A DNA stretch of 64,000 bases from NCBI GenBank assembly GCA_029215795.1, contig JARDYH010000001.1, positions 181,357,654 to 181,421,653 of the forward strand. The letters run 5' to 3'. Within the stretch, counting starts at the first letter, position 1, and each line of letters opens with the position of its first letter. Positions 12,401-25,100 of the stretch are shown here, piece by piece. Both the position numbers and the translations under genes were made by a program. The notes under the pieces are model-generated. The model was given only the letters and a program-made list of their open reading frames with translations. It searched no databases and was not told the DNA's origin. Source of the stretch: Anniella stebbinsi (lineage: Eukaryota; Chordata; Lepidosauria; Squamata; Anniellidae).

Positions 12401-15400
12401 ATCTTTTTTTAAAAAAAAAGATCGAGCTTTAAATATTACTATTAGTTATTTAAATATTTCAAGTTGAATTTCTTTGTGTAAAGAAATTAGGGGGGGGCAC
12501 AAAAAACACTCTGAAGTTATCTTAGGCTGCTTCCAGATAGCTGGATCCTGGCACTAATAAATTATGTACAACCCCTGTAAGCTACAAGTGGAATTACAAT
12601 CGATTTCCCACACTATCAGGGTATTTCACTTTTTTGGTATGTTCATCCCCTATGCCCACATTAGTGGGCAGAGCATTGCTGTTGGTGAAGAAACTGATAG
12701 GCCAATTCACCTGAGTAGTCATTTGAAGAAGAAATCCAAGCAACCCTTTAAAGTTTATTTATTGACTGCTAAGCACTTATTAATTGACTAGCCATCAAAT
12801 GTCAAACAATAAAGTGTTTTAACCATTATTTTGGGCCAGACGTATAGATTAGAAGTGTTCACTTCAGGGGACAAAAATATTGCTAAAATGGTGATGACCA
12901 GAATGGTTGACTTATTTTTAAATAAGTGCTATAGTGCTATAACATGAATGCTCTTTTATTTAAGCTGTATTTTGGTCATATGTTTTAACACTTACAGTCA
13001 GAAAAGAATTTCAGTACTAATTAAAAGATCAATTCCAAAAACTTAAATGATGTGCCCACAAAGGTTATGGTGAATATTTGCTGAGCTGTGATACAATTCA
13101 TCTATCTGATGCATCACTGTTCACATCTAAGCCACACCTCTTAAAAGATGGAAGAGTAGCACTAAGGGCATCTGGTCCTGTGGAGACTGTGCTTCCTCAA
13201 AGGACTATGCTTCCAGACAGAAAGACCCTAGCTAGCACTCACCATCAGCACCAGCCTGTTCCACACAGCTCACTCAGTTGGAAATAGGGATGCTGAATAC
13301 ATCTGCGATGGACAGGGATGCTGCGAGTGCCCAACTTAGTCCAGCGGATCCCCATGCATCTATCCTCCTGGACTGAGTCGGGCACTCCCAACACAAGTGT
13401 GGACCCCCACCCAAGCGCTCGCAAAGCCCCAGTGAGCACTTGGCAGCTGCCCACCCACCGTGCCAAAATCACGCACTTGTCTTTCCTGTGTCATGGCGGC
13501 CAGAATGAATGCAATGAGGGGAATTGCATGATTTCCGGAACCTCCATAAATTACGCACTTCTCCCCCCCCCCCCCCCCGTGCCAATGGCAGCCTTAAAGG
13601 CCCCATTGCTGCAAGGATAAAGGCGCGAATGCTTCATGGTCTGGGCAGAAAAGAATTCTTCAAATGATGGTGAAGAACATTTGTCTCCTAATTATACTCT
13701 ATACATATACACACTGTGTACAAACCTATTCATTCTGAGTCCAGCACTAAATATCCCACTAAGTCTGGTTACTGTTTTAAAGTAGGGAACACTAAACATT
13801 TGTACATTGATAAGTTAAGGAAAAGGGCAGATATTCCTATGGTTCTGTCATAGGACTGCTACTGCTTATGTGGTCCCGGACAGAGGCAGACATACTGTCA
13901 GAGCACTAAGGATCTCATGGTGGAGAGGAGCCCATATTTTGGCTCATTGTAGACAGCTTCTTGACCCAGAGAGTCTCCACATTGGCACAAGGAAACTGTA
14001 TCTAATAAGTAACAGTAACTTTTTACCCTGGGAATTAGATGTGTGGATTTGTCCACCTGTCAAACTGAAATACCTGTATGTTAGCTGAAGTCCCTATGTG
14101 CCATCTACAGAATCTGAAAGCTCTCCTTACATTCTTTTGCTGTCCTGGGTGCTTTCTCCAGATTTTGTGCATGATTTTGTTATGGCAGTGCCCCGCATAA
14201 TTGAAAGTCACACCACAGATTTTGATATGGCAAAGCTGCTCAGCAATTTGAGAGAGGGAAAGCTGTCTAATAACAGCCTTTGATAAACCACTAAGTGGTG
14301 TTCTTTGGAGCACAAGCCAGGTTTTGTCCTAACCGAGAAACACTACACTGTTGCCAGAAAGGAAAAATGTTGGAAGCATAAACAAAACCAGAGAAAAATA
14401 TAAATAAAGAAGATGTTTTCCAATAGACACTCTATAATTTTCTGTAAATGTGGTTATTTAGCAACAATTTCATGTATCTCCAAAAATATTGGTTAAGTAT
14501 CCTGGGCATTTGTGTGACTGAATGGATTGGGGGACCAGCATTCAGAGGTAGAATTCCCACCTCCAAGTTAGCCCACATTAGTATCAAATAAATGTTTTTA
14601 CCCTCTGTTGATCTCTCAGAGGAGCATGTGAAACAAATTATTGGTCTCAGATGTACTTTTGAGACAGCATTCTAAGACCTTAGGAACAAAAGCTGTAAAA
14701 GACAATGACCCACTTTGCATGTAATGACAACCCATGGGTTGTTTAGCTCATGGGTTTTTGGAGCCATGTGCCAGGGAGTGCACTGCCTCCTGCCCACTTG
14801 CTGCTTCTGCTGTTCATATGATTTAGCAAACAATCCAGGAACCAGGTTGTTCCTAGGTTGTTTGGCATGATGTGTGCACATGACACTCTGGTTTGTTGAA
14901 GGAGAAACAAAGAAGAGTTTTAGCCCATGGCTAGTCACTGTGTGTGAATTGGATCAATGTTGGCCAGCATGGCATGTCCACTCAGTCCACCAAAGTGCTT
15001 TGAAACATATACGGTGCATGTGATGTGGCAAAAGAGATGACAAATACACTTGACAGTTATGATCAGGTAAACTGGCTTGTTTCAATAACACATAGTTGGG
15101 CTACCTCTCCCCACCCCCCACTCTCCACAGGCCCCATCCCACCTGTCTGGGACACTGTAAAACATGAAATGCTGAAGCTCCAATTGTAGTTTAGTAGCTT
15201 TGGGATGTTCTCAAGCTGTGGTTCTTTGGTGTATTTGGTTTAGAATTTTTTTAAAACATTGTTTTGATTTGGATGCAATTTTTTTTTAATCTCACCTGGA
15301 AAAACACCTCCTGAGCAGTCCCTTCCCAGCAGCCTGCACCAATAGTACAAGAGATCAGTGATGTTTTTTGGTCTGTCATGTTGCTATGCTCATGGCCAAT

Positions 15401-16330
15401 TGAACTATTCCAGAAGGAGTCAAGCAGCTTCACTATTATTTACAATTATAGCTTATGGGAAATGATAGCAGGTTTTTTTCCCTTTCAGGCCTCATTAAAA
15501 CTTGATATAAGGCTTTAAGCTTCTTTGAACTGAAAGTTGGGGATCACAAGTGTAAGAGGGTGGATCTTATTTCAAAATATGCTGTGATGAAATAATGGTT
15601 GGGCAATTTTTTTTAAAAAAAGTTTATGAAATACAATGAACACAGCAGAGTGAGCAGAAACTGAATAGAAGTGAGTTGTGTCAAAGTGAGTGTGGCTAAC
15701 ATGGTCGTCTTATATAAGAATCAGAGCAATGTAAGGCTTATTACTCAAGAGCTAAAAGGCTGATTTTGCTCATTTTTGTTTTAAACTGAAGCTTGAGTAG
15801 TGTAGGCATGCAGAAAAGTTTGAAACTTCAAAAAAGCTCAAAGCTTGAGCACTGGGCAGCTTGGGAAGAGAGAAGGATGAGGCAAAGGGAAGGTTAATGT
15901 GTATACATGAGCATGTGATATAGTGTGTACATGTAATCATGCTTACTCCTGTGAGCTCTTCAAGTGCTGGGCCAATGAAAGGACAGGCACAAAATGTTGG
16001 GGAAGGGGCTGAAGCAAAGTCAGTTGGTGACAGAGGAGGAGGAAGAGAAACGGAGGAGAAAGAGCTGAAAGAAGACCAGAGGGAGAAGAGAGAAAGAGAA
16101 AACATACATCATGTGTTTTTGACTTCAAACTTCAAGAAATGGTAAACAGTTTTTTTTAAAAAAAGAACTATTTTTGTTTTCACCTTTGCCGTTTATTTGT
16201 AGCACATAGATTTTAAAAGTGTAAAAGTTGCCTAAATTGCAATGGAAATGGGCAAACATAGTTTTATCATAAGAACATATGTAAAGTGGTAGATACATGA
16301 GTATGACACCACCCAGGGAGCAGGTAAAAC
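9403..16330. other. Long non-coding region
   Basis: About 7 kb without a supportable gene. Short poly-G or poly-C runs occur near 10597, 11497 and 13562. A purine-rich tract (16035-16105) gives chance Lys/Glu-rich frames. I found no splice-consistent exon series, tRNA or rRNA. It may be intergenic or intronic host sequence with old unrecognisable repeats. Confidence 0.45.
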
Positions 16331-17325
16331 ATGCCCCAGCATGAAGGAGCTCATTAGTATGGAGCTCATTTGCATGTGGGACAGAGTTGTGCATATGCCT
16401 TGCTGGGACCGCTGGGATAAGTTAAGGGACAAAAGGGATGGTTGGGACCCTTGAGTTTCCATCTCTGTCAGCCACCTACATTATGGGTGCGGACTGGGTG
16501 CTGGCTTGCCCTGAGTCCCAAAGACCCTTGGAGAGCAGGGGTCAGGACTCTGATCAGGGAGAGATGACTAAAGGGGGGATTAGGAGCAACAGCCTCTCTC
16601 TGTGAAGAGAAGAGTTGAACTTGATCTGTCCCCTGCTGGAATCTGTTCCTGGCTGAAGGAACAAAGAGCTGAGCCAAGCTGACTCTGTTGCCTGCTGGAG
16701 AGTGCTCCTTCTCAGATGAAGAGGAGACTGAAGAGCTGAGCTAACTCCATGCTGAATCCCTCCACAGGGAATTGCTAAGCCTTGCTGTAACCTTCCCAAG
16801 CTGAATCACTGAAATCACTATTAGGAAGGGAGGCTTGGTGCTACACTAGTCCAGTGGGGCTAGCAATTACCCTTGGCTTGGAGCTGCTGAATCACAGAAG
16901 CCACCTGCTGGTGGAGCCCCTCAATGCAGTGGCCCCCAGTTCCTGCTGCTGCCACCTGCCATCCAACATATTGCAGCACCCTCTAGTTGCCTGCCTGGAG
17001 GATCCCTGTTCATTGGCCATATCCTTGGACTAACGGTGAGCACAATCAAAGGACAATCAAAGGATTTCCATCGGCCTACCTAGACTTTGGGAGGGAGATG
17101 TGTTGACCAAAAGGTGGTCATTGTTTTCTATGTTCTACTCTTGCTGCTCATTGTCAACTTGAATAAATACTAGTATTTGTGCCTCAGCTGTGTGGGTGAG
17201 GTTGCTACTCAGGCATCCCTAAATTGGTGTCCCAGGTTTTCATGGTGGGGGCTTGAGCCAGAGCTAACCATAAGGGAAGAACAACCAACCCCTAGACACA
17301 GGATCCAGCCCTGGGTACCCAAGGG
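16331..17325. other. Unclassified region; possible solo LTR-like sequence
   Basis: GC-balanced sequence rich in CTGCTGGA-like words, with an AATAAA at about 17163 and a downstream TGGTGTCCCAGG. This layout faintly resembles an LTR followed by a primer-binding site. No paired LTR and no target duplication were found, so the assignment is weak. Confidence 0.2.
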
Positions 17326-17625
17326 GTACACATAAGGACTGCCATGCTGGATTAGACTGAGGGTCCATCTAGTCCAGCACTCTGTTCACACAGTGGCCAA
17401 CCAGCTGTCAGCCAGGGGCCAACAAAGCAGGACATGGTCACAGTGCAACAGCACCCTTCCACCCATATTCCCAGCAACTGGTGCATATAGGCTTACTGCC
17501 ATAGAAACTGGAGGTAGCACATAGCCATCATGGCTATTAGTCATTGATAGCCTTCTCCTCAAGGAATTTATCCAGCCCCCTTTTTAAGCCATCAGAATTG
17601 GTGGCCATCAATACACCTTGTGGTA

Positions 17626-17790
17626 GTGGTGTGCCAAAAACTCCACTCTCATTCAATTTGATAGAAAAGAAATTGCTTTCGAAAATAAATTCAAATGAGA
17701 AGAAATTTTGGAGAAATGCTCATGGGTTTTGGTTTTGAGATGACGAAACCCATGAAAATTTCTCCGCAATTTCTTTTCCATCAAATTGAT
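17626..17790 (+). mobile_element. Repeat family X, copy 2 (short)
   Basis: Begins TAGTGGTGTGCCAAAAAC and continues CTCATTCAATTTGATAGAAA, matching the start of the copy at 36297. The right end repeats AATTTCTTTTCCATCAAATT in inverse orientation, giving a hairpin. It sits inside the CR1 3' region, between duplicated CR1 segments. Confidence 0.6.
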
Positions 17791-18146
17791 AGCCTTCTTC
17801 TCAAGGAATTTATCCATCCCCCTTTTAAAGCCATCCAAATTGTGGTAGTGAATTCCATAATACACCTTGTGGTAGTGAATTCCATAGTTTAATTACGTGC
17901 TGTGTGAAGAAGTACTTGCTTTTATTTGTCCTGAATCTTCCACCAATCAGCTTCATGGGATGATCCCGGGTTCTAGTATTATGGGAGAGGGGGAAAATAT
18001 CTCCCTATTCACATTCTCCATGCTATGCATAATTGTGTACACCTCTATCACGTCTCCTGTTTGTCTCCTTTTTTTCCAAGCTAAACAATCCCAGCTGTTG
18101 TAACCTTCCCTCATAGGGGAGATGCTCCAGCCACTTAATCATTTTA

Positions 18147-18705
18147 GGGTGCCTCTACAAGAGTGATTTCAAGCTCTTTCAAGGTGCATTACCAATTTTC
18201 CCTCTACAAGAGTAGAGCGCAAATGAGAAGTACAGGCGCTTTTTATCTCCGATTATGTGCATTATCAAATGTGCATTAAATAGCAAGTTTTATTTACCGC
18301 GGGTGTAAGAGCGCCTTATATCTGTGTAAAAAATTGCTGCTCAAGTGCATTAACAATCAGAGTGGGTGGACTGTGGTCATGATGTCATGCATAGAACTGC
18401 CCCTTCGCTGGGAAAACCTCCCACTTTTTCTTTTAGTTTTATTTCCTATCTCCTCCTGGCAACTTCCTCTTTGTTCTCCATCTCTCTGGATGGAAGCTCC
18501 AGGAAGAGGAGACCCAACGTGAACCAAAAATAAAGCTTCTTTGAAGTACCCTGATGGAATATTTTTTACATGGAGACACAGGGCCAGATGGAGGCGGTTT
18601 CCAAGAAGCAAAGGGGATAGGAAGGATGTGCGCATGTGCGCATAATTAGCAGTCAGCTTAGATATATCGTCCCCTTGCTTCTTGCTGGGTTCCTGACATG
18701 AGCTC

Positions 18706-18739
<34 letters not shown>

Positions 18740-19211
18740 CGTGTGTATGTTTTACAACGGTTGAGCTTGCTGGGAAGAGGAGAAGGAAGGAATGAAGCAG
18801 CATCCCCCTGTCTGTTTTGGCATGCATTTGTGCAAGGCACATTCCCATTTACTCCTGAGCAAATCACTTGAAATGGCAATCGGGCAAGAGGGGAGGGGAG
18901 AGAGGTAGCCGAACAGGTTAACCAGATCATTACCAGCAGGTAACCCAGATAACCAAAGGCGGGAGATTCTGGTGGGCAGGGAGAATAAAGGGAGGGGACC
19001 TATTTGGGCAGTTCCAATGGTATAAAATGCATTACTTTCAGCAACATTTGCATGCGATTCTCAGCATGTAAACAACTTTAAAGCGTGTTTCATACAGCCC
19101 GTAATGCACTTCAACACCTCTCATGTATAGGTATTAGGCGTAAACGCACTTATCAGGACATGCGCATAATTGGGGAACCGGGCGTCAAAGCAAACTCTTG
19201 TAGAGGGGGCC
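18147..19211. mobile_element. Harbinger derivative A (1.07 kb) with TTA target duplication
   Basis: The termini are GGGTGCCTCTACAAGAG and, inverted, GGCCCCCTCTACAAGAG. TTA flanks both sides (18144-18146 and 19212-19214), the 3-bp duplication expected of PIF/Harbinger. Excising it restores CR1 sequence. The interior matches, in reverse complement, parts of the element at 44813-46678: the ATTTACTCCTGAGCA block, the GTTACC-rich block and a GAACTGCCCCTTC block. No intact ORF. Confidence 0.85.
18706..18748. repeat. (GT)n(GC)n microsatellite
   Basis: A GT run followed by five GC units and a short GT run, inside Harbinger derivative A. Confidence 0.9.
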
Positions 19212-20319
19212 TTAGTTGCCCTTTTCTGCACTTTTTCTACAATATCTTTTTTTAAGTGTGGTGACCAGAACTTTCCACAGTTTTCTAAGTGTGGTCACAA
19301 CATAGATTGTCTAAAGGCAATATGATACTGGCAGTTTTATTCTCAATTCCTTTTCTAATAATGCCTAACATGGAGTTTGCTTTCTTTACAGCAGTCACAC
19401 ACTGGGTTGACATTTTCATCGATCTGTCGACCACAAGCCCAAGATCTCTTTCTTGTTCGGTCACCACCAGCTTAGATCCCATCAGGTTATACTTGAAGTT
19501 GGATGGGTTTTTTTTTTTTTTTGCCCCAATATGTATCACCTTACACTTGCTTACATTGAACCACATCTGCCATTTGGATGTCCACTCTTCCAGCCTGGAG
19601 AGATCCCTTTGGAGTGCCTCACAATCCCTTTTTGTTTTAACAACCTTAAATAATTTGGTGTCAATGGCAAACTTGGCCACTTTACTGCTCACTCTTAATT
19701 CCAGATCATTTATGAACAAGTTGAAAAGAATTGGTCCCAATACAGATCTCTATGGGACCCCATTGCTTTCTGTTCTTAAACCAGTTATTGATCCATAAGA
19801 GGATCTCTCCTCTTATTCCATGACCTCTCAGTTTGTTCAGGAGTCTTTGGTAAGGGACTTTATCAAAAGCCTTTCTGAAGTACAAGTAAACAATGTCCAC
19901 CAGATCACCCCTGTCTACAAGTTTGTTGACACTCTCAAAGAATTCCAGAAGGTTAGTGAGACAGGACATGTTGATTCTTTTTCAGTAGGACATGCCCTTC
20001 TGTATGCTTACTAATTTTGTCTTTAACAATGCTTTCAACTAGTTTACTTGGAACAGATGTCAAGCTAACTGGCCTATAATTTCCCAGATCCCCCTGGAAC
20101 CCTTTTTAAAAATTGGTGTAACATTAGCCTTCTTCCAGTTCTCTGGTACAGAGGCTGAGCTTAGGGACACAATGCATATTTTGGTTAGAAGATCCACAAT
20201 TTCAAATTTGAGTTCTTTGAGAACTCTAGGATGGATACCTTCTGCGCCTGGTGATTCATTTGCTTTCAATGTGTCAACAAGGTTGAGAACCTCATCTTTT
20301 GTCACCATTATTTGCCTCA

Positions 20320-20664
20320 GGCCTCATCTACAAGAATTCGCCTTTACGCCTGGTTAGGCGATTATGTGCATATTCGCAGAAGCGCATTTACGCCTAATAC
20401 CTCTGTACGAGAGGCGGCAAAGCGCATTACTGGACGACCGAAACGCGATTTAAACTGTTGACATGCGGAGAATCGCTTGTTCACATAGTCAAAATGCGCT
20501 TTAATGGCCGGAGCAAAATAAAACTCGCTATTTAACGCGCATTCGATAATGTGCATAATCGGAGAGAAAACGCGCCTCTACGCCCGATTTGCGCTCCGTT
20601 CTTGTAGAGGTAAATTTTTTAATGCGCCTTGAAAGAGCTTTAAATGCCTCTTGTAGAGGCAGCC
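20320..20664. mobile_element. Harbinger MITE B, 345 bp
   Basis: Terminal inverted repeats are GGCCTCATCTACAAGAATTC and, inverted, GGCTGCCTCTACAAGAGGC. Flanking triplets are TCA and TTA, consistent with a mutated TTA duplication. The subterminal sequence, rich in GCGCATT and TTTACGCC words, can be aligned with the right end of the transposase-bearing element at 58186. It lies in the CR1 LINE. Confidence 0.85.
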
Positions 20665-20930
20665 TTAGTTCCTTAGACTCCCTTCCTGAAAACATCAGTT
20701 CAGGCACAGCCATTTGTCCTGTATCTTCTGCAATGAAAACCGATGTGAAGAATTCATTCAGCTTCTTTGCAATCTCCTTGTCCTCCTTCAGTACCCCTTT
20801 AACTCTATTGTCAGCCAGTGGTCCAACTGCTTCCGTAGCTGGTTTCCTGCTTCTGATATCCAGTCATTCTCAGACTACTAGCCCCCCGTGGTGACACAGG
20901 GACTAGTATGTTTAAAAGGACCTCTCCCTG

Positions 20931-21774
20931 TTCCCCTTCCCAGTAATGGCTTTATTAGGTATATGAAAGTGTAAAACTTGTTTCTCATCAGGATTCTTCT
21001 CAAAAGAACGTTCCAATATGGTCCTGGACTTTGTTAGGCCAGCTTGATGTATGCCAGCATCGTATGCTGCAGTAATGGATGAAAAACCCTGATAAGCGTT
21101 GACACTCTGTATATAAGCAGTCGCTCAAGACATTTCACTTTTCTCTTGATGGTTCCAAGGGCATAAACAGAGGTCTCTAATGTGAAGGAAGTATATTAAC
21201 CCTGTATTCATCACACTGCCAGCGGGAGCTCTTAGGCTGAAATGAGGCGTAGTTAATAAGAGCTTTGCAATGTTTATTATTAGCAGAAAGTACTTTGATA
21301 CATTTTGTGCTAGTCATGACTGCCATTGTTCATACATCTAAAGAAAGCATCATCATGACTGAGACTAAATTTACTGATTATTGTCTCATATACTTAAAAT
21401 ATGACCCACAATTGAAAATACCCACAGTTGTCATATACTAAAAACATTTGTAAAAACAAAAACCCTCCAGTAATCTATCAATACACCTTCATATCTTGCG
21501 TTTCAATTGAAACATACCTTATAAGCTTCAGACCCCTGAGTTGGCCTCACATGCGGACATAGGGGGCAAAAACGTTGTGTATTCCCATTTTAAAGTACTG
21601 GATTTCAAACTCCACCCCCCAAAAAGGGTCAGAAATTAATAGAACACAAATCTATCGATGGCTATTTGTCATCACAGCTAAATGGAACCTCCATGTTCAG
21701 AGGCAGTCTGTGACCGTAGCATGGTTAACAAGGGCTGTTTGTTAGGTTATTTGAGGGTTGCTGTCCTCCCCCCA
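20931..21774. other. Non-coding spacer left of the gypsy element
   Basis: No gene or repeat structure recognised. It ends at the first base of the gypsy LTR. Confidence 0.4.
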
Positions 21775-22026
21775 TGTGACTGTTTGTAAGGAATCTGGGT
21801 GAGGCACCAGAACTTAAACAAACACGGAAGTCCTTTGTTTAACAAAACTTTAACATTTATTAATAACAACTTAACAATTAACATATCCTAAATTGTCTGA
21901 ACTATTAAATAACTGTCCCAACTGTTCCTGCAGAGCTCTGCGCATTGCCCAAGTAAATTTGATGACGCTCCCAATGTGCTGTTGAACGTAGCAGAGGCTG
22001 CCCAATTCCCTGCTCCTTACAGACTT

Positions 22027-22029
<3 letters not shown>
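21775..22029 (-). repeat. Gypsy 3' LTR, distal part (split by L1)
   Basis: Aligns with 34444-34700, for example GTTTGTAAGGAATCTGGGTG and the stretch through GCCCAATT. It is broken at 22029 by the L1 and resumes at 27621 after the 15-bp duplication. Confidence 0.9.

Positions 22030-22031
<2 letters not shown>

Positions 22032-22065
<34 letters not shown>
22032..22065. repeat. (AT)n microsatellite forming the L1 3' tail
   Basis: About 17 AT units between the target duplication and the L1 3' UTR. Confidence 0.9.
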
Positions 22066-22070
<5 letters not shown>

Positions 22071-22185
22071 TATTTTCAACTTAAAATACAACATAAACAC
22101 AACATAAATACAATACATAACTAACAACCCTTCACTAACCCCCATGCTCCCCTCCCCCCAGGAGACCTGCATTTATTCAATTATA

Positions 22186-25100
22186 TTATACAACTTTCCA
22201 AAATTGAAAAGAATCTTTTAAAGGTGAGTGCCCTTTCCCCTTTCTTAATACAAATTCCAAAAATGGACTCCATATATTTTCAAAATCATTCTTCCTGGAT
22301 AATCCTCTCTTTACTTTCAAATTACACGTTAGCTTATCATTAAGCGCCATATACCATATTTCTTTATACCATTCTTCTATTGTATAATTCCCTTGCACTT
22401 TCCAATTCTTAGCTATCATTAATCTAACGGGTACCAGGAGGTTGTTAATCAATTCCTTCATACTTGTATTCCCAATTCCTTTATCCCATATTGATAATAA
22501 AGCCAACTTTGGACTTACTTCCACATTAATTCCCGTTATTTCACTTATTTCTTTAAACACCCTTTCCCAAAATTTTTGTACATATTCACAACACCACATA
22601 TGAAAATATGTTCCAACCTCCTGACAACCCCTCCAGCAGTTCTTAGAAATTTTTTTATCTATCTGGTGAAATCTTACTGCCGTTAAATACCATCTCCATA
22701 CTACTTTATAATAATTCTCCTTAATCCTAACTGACAATAACTTTAACATTCTTGCATCCCAAATCTTCCCCGAGTTATATTCATTAATTTGTTCCTTTAG
22801 ATCATCTTCCCAAATCATTTTAAGAGAATCTCGATGGTCAACATTCTCTATCAAAATTTTATATATTTCACTAATCAAACCTCTTTTATTTTTAATTTCC
22901 CCTTTCTTTTCTCTTGATTCAATTAATTCTTCAAATCTTATATTATCTCTACAATCCTTATTCTTCTTTTTCCAATCCTGTGTCCATTGTTCCAAATGTA
23001 TACATTTGAACCAAGCTAACTTTTGTCCTCTTAATATCTCTCCTATTTGCTCCTTATTACTCATTCTTTTCAACCAATCTCTCAGCTTAATAATTTTCTG
23101 ACCCCTCAATCCCCCTTCCAAATCTCTTTTTAAATTCCTTGGGAAGTTTTCCATTACTACAACTGGAGTAAGAGGAGAATTTCCTGGTATTAACTTTCCT
23201 TTAACTTTCTCCCAAATCTCTAAAATATTTTTTAAAAATGGGTTATCCAATCCCTTTAAATCTTTCTTTTGTATTTTGGTGAAAAAAATATTTTGCAATT
23301 TTAATTCTAGTTCTCCTGTTTGCGTCTCTAACCATTCTAAGTCATCTTCCCCTAATATACTATTTATAACATGTCTTAATTGATTAGCAATATAATACAT
23401 CTTTATATTTGGAAGTCCCAACCCTCCTTTCTTTTGTGTTGTATACCATAACCCTTTATTAAGCCTTGCTTTTTTATCTCCATTGCAATAAGCATTTATC
23501 ATATTTTGCCAGCTCTTTAACTCTACTTCCGTTATTTTAATTAGTAACATTCTAAACAAAAAAATAATCTTAGGTAATATCTTCATTTTAATAACCGCTA
23601 TTCTACCAAACCATGAATGCTTTAATTTTCTATAAGCCTCTAATTTTTCCTCTATCTGTTTTTTCAAACTGTTAAAATTAATTTCTTCTAACCTATCTAA
23701 ATCTTTTGCAATATTAACTCCTAAATAACGCACTATATTTTTAATCTTAAAACCTAATTTTATATTACACTCCTCCATTTCCTTCTTATTATAATTGAAT
23801 AACATCATTTTAGACTTCCCCCAATTAACTTGTAATCCAGTAATTTCCCCAAATTCTCTCAAATGTCTCTTAATCACCTCTCCACTCTCCAAAGGATCTT
23901 CTAAAGTCAATAATGTATCATCCGCAAACATATTAATCTTAACTTTTTCTTTCCCTCCTATCCCCTTTAATCTTCCCTTATAACATTCGCCAAAATTTCT
24001 ATAACTATTGCGAATAAGATCGGGGAAAGTGGGCACCCTTGCCTAGTACCCCAGCCAAGGTAATCTGTTGCGTTAACCCATCATTAACCATTATTTCTGC
24101 TTTATTATTTCTGTACAACTGATCAATCACTCCTATAAATTTATGTCCAAACCCAAATATTTTTATAATTGTTTTTAATGCTGGCCATTCCACACAATCA
24201 AAGGCTTTGAAAATATCTAATGCTAACAACCCTGCTTTTATATTCCTTTTTTAAATAACATTAATTATATTCAACACTCTCCCAATTAAATTAGGCATTT
24301 GCCTTTCTGAAATAAATCCACATTGATCTTTTCTAATATATTTATTTATAAAAGTACTCATTCTTTTTACCATTATTGCTGTAAAAAAATTTGAGTCTTG
24401 ATTTATTAGAGATATTGGTCTATAAGACGCTGGGTCCATCAGATCCTTGTCTGGTTTCGGGATTAATATAATCAAGGAATGATCCCACGATGGTGGGGTC
24501 TTCCCTCCCTCTATTATACTATTAAACAATATTTTCAATTTTGGTATCAATATATCTCTAAAAATCTTATAATATTCCGACCCCAACCCATCTAACCCTG
24601 GAGATTTCCCTCCTTTTATCAATAATTCCTTCTATTTCCTTTTCTGTAACCAATCCTTCCATATAATCCCTATCTTCACCCTGTAATCTTATTTTCCAAT
24701 TCCTCTCTACATACTCCGCTACTCTTGCCTGTGGACCCATATCTGATGCATATAATTCCTTATAAAATTCCTGAAAAATATTTAATTTATCTTTCATTAA
24801 ATTACAGCTTTTCCCTCTTTTATCTTTAATTGTCCCTATCATATTCTTTGCCTTTTTCGACTGAGTGGACCTGGCCAACATCCTAGAATTTTTATTACTA
24901 TATTCAAAACACTCCCTTTTCAAATATAACAATTCCTTTTGTACCTGTTCTAAATCCTCTTTCTCTAATTCCTTCTTTTTAGCTTGAAGTTGAGCATATA
25001 GGCGTCTATCCTTTGTTACTCTTAATTGTTCTTCTAAATTCCTTATCTCCTTTTCTATCTTTTTATTTTGTACTTCCTGTTGTCTTCTTAGAGTACACGA

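Larger units (their letters stand above)
17326..20930 (-). pseudogene. CR1-type LINE, RT region and 3' end, interrupted
   Basis: Minus-strand fragments follow CR1 order. An upstream segment lies at 20930-20665. GIHPRVLKELK and VPENWKKANVTPIFKKGS are at 20308-20060. MSCLTNLLEFFE and YFRKAFDKVPYQRLL are at 19969-19706. NLFINDLE and the YADDTKL-equivalent box follow, the latter degraded to FAIDTKLF, which loses a catalytic aspartate. Then come WQMWFNVSKCKVIHIG, VKKANSMLGIIRKGIENK, and a long 3' part reaching the TAATCCAGCATGGCAG-type CR1 end near 17335. Two Harbinger-type insertions and one family X insertion split it. A roughly 95-bp segment near the 3' end is duplicated (17547-17629 and 17788-17883), flanking the family X copy. 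Confidence 0.85.

Noticed and set aside
15770..16145. Lys/Glu-rich or Ser/Pro/Phe-rich frames on both strands
   Set aside because: Both come from one purine-rich tract and have no domain, splice signal or homology.
16331..17325. Solo LTR of an endogenous element
   Set aside because: Only an AATAAA and a primer-site-like word support it; no partner LTR, no terminal TG/CA pair with target duplication was found, so it is listed as unclassified only.
18357..18848. 163-codon minus-strand frame with a Thr-His run
   Set aside because: The run is the translated (GT)n microsatellite inside Harbinger derivative A; no homologous motif otherwise.
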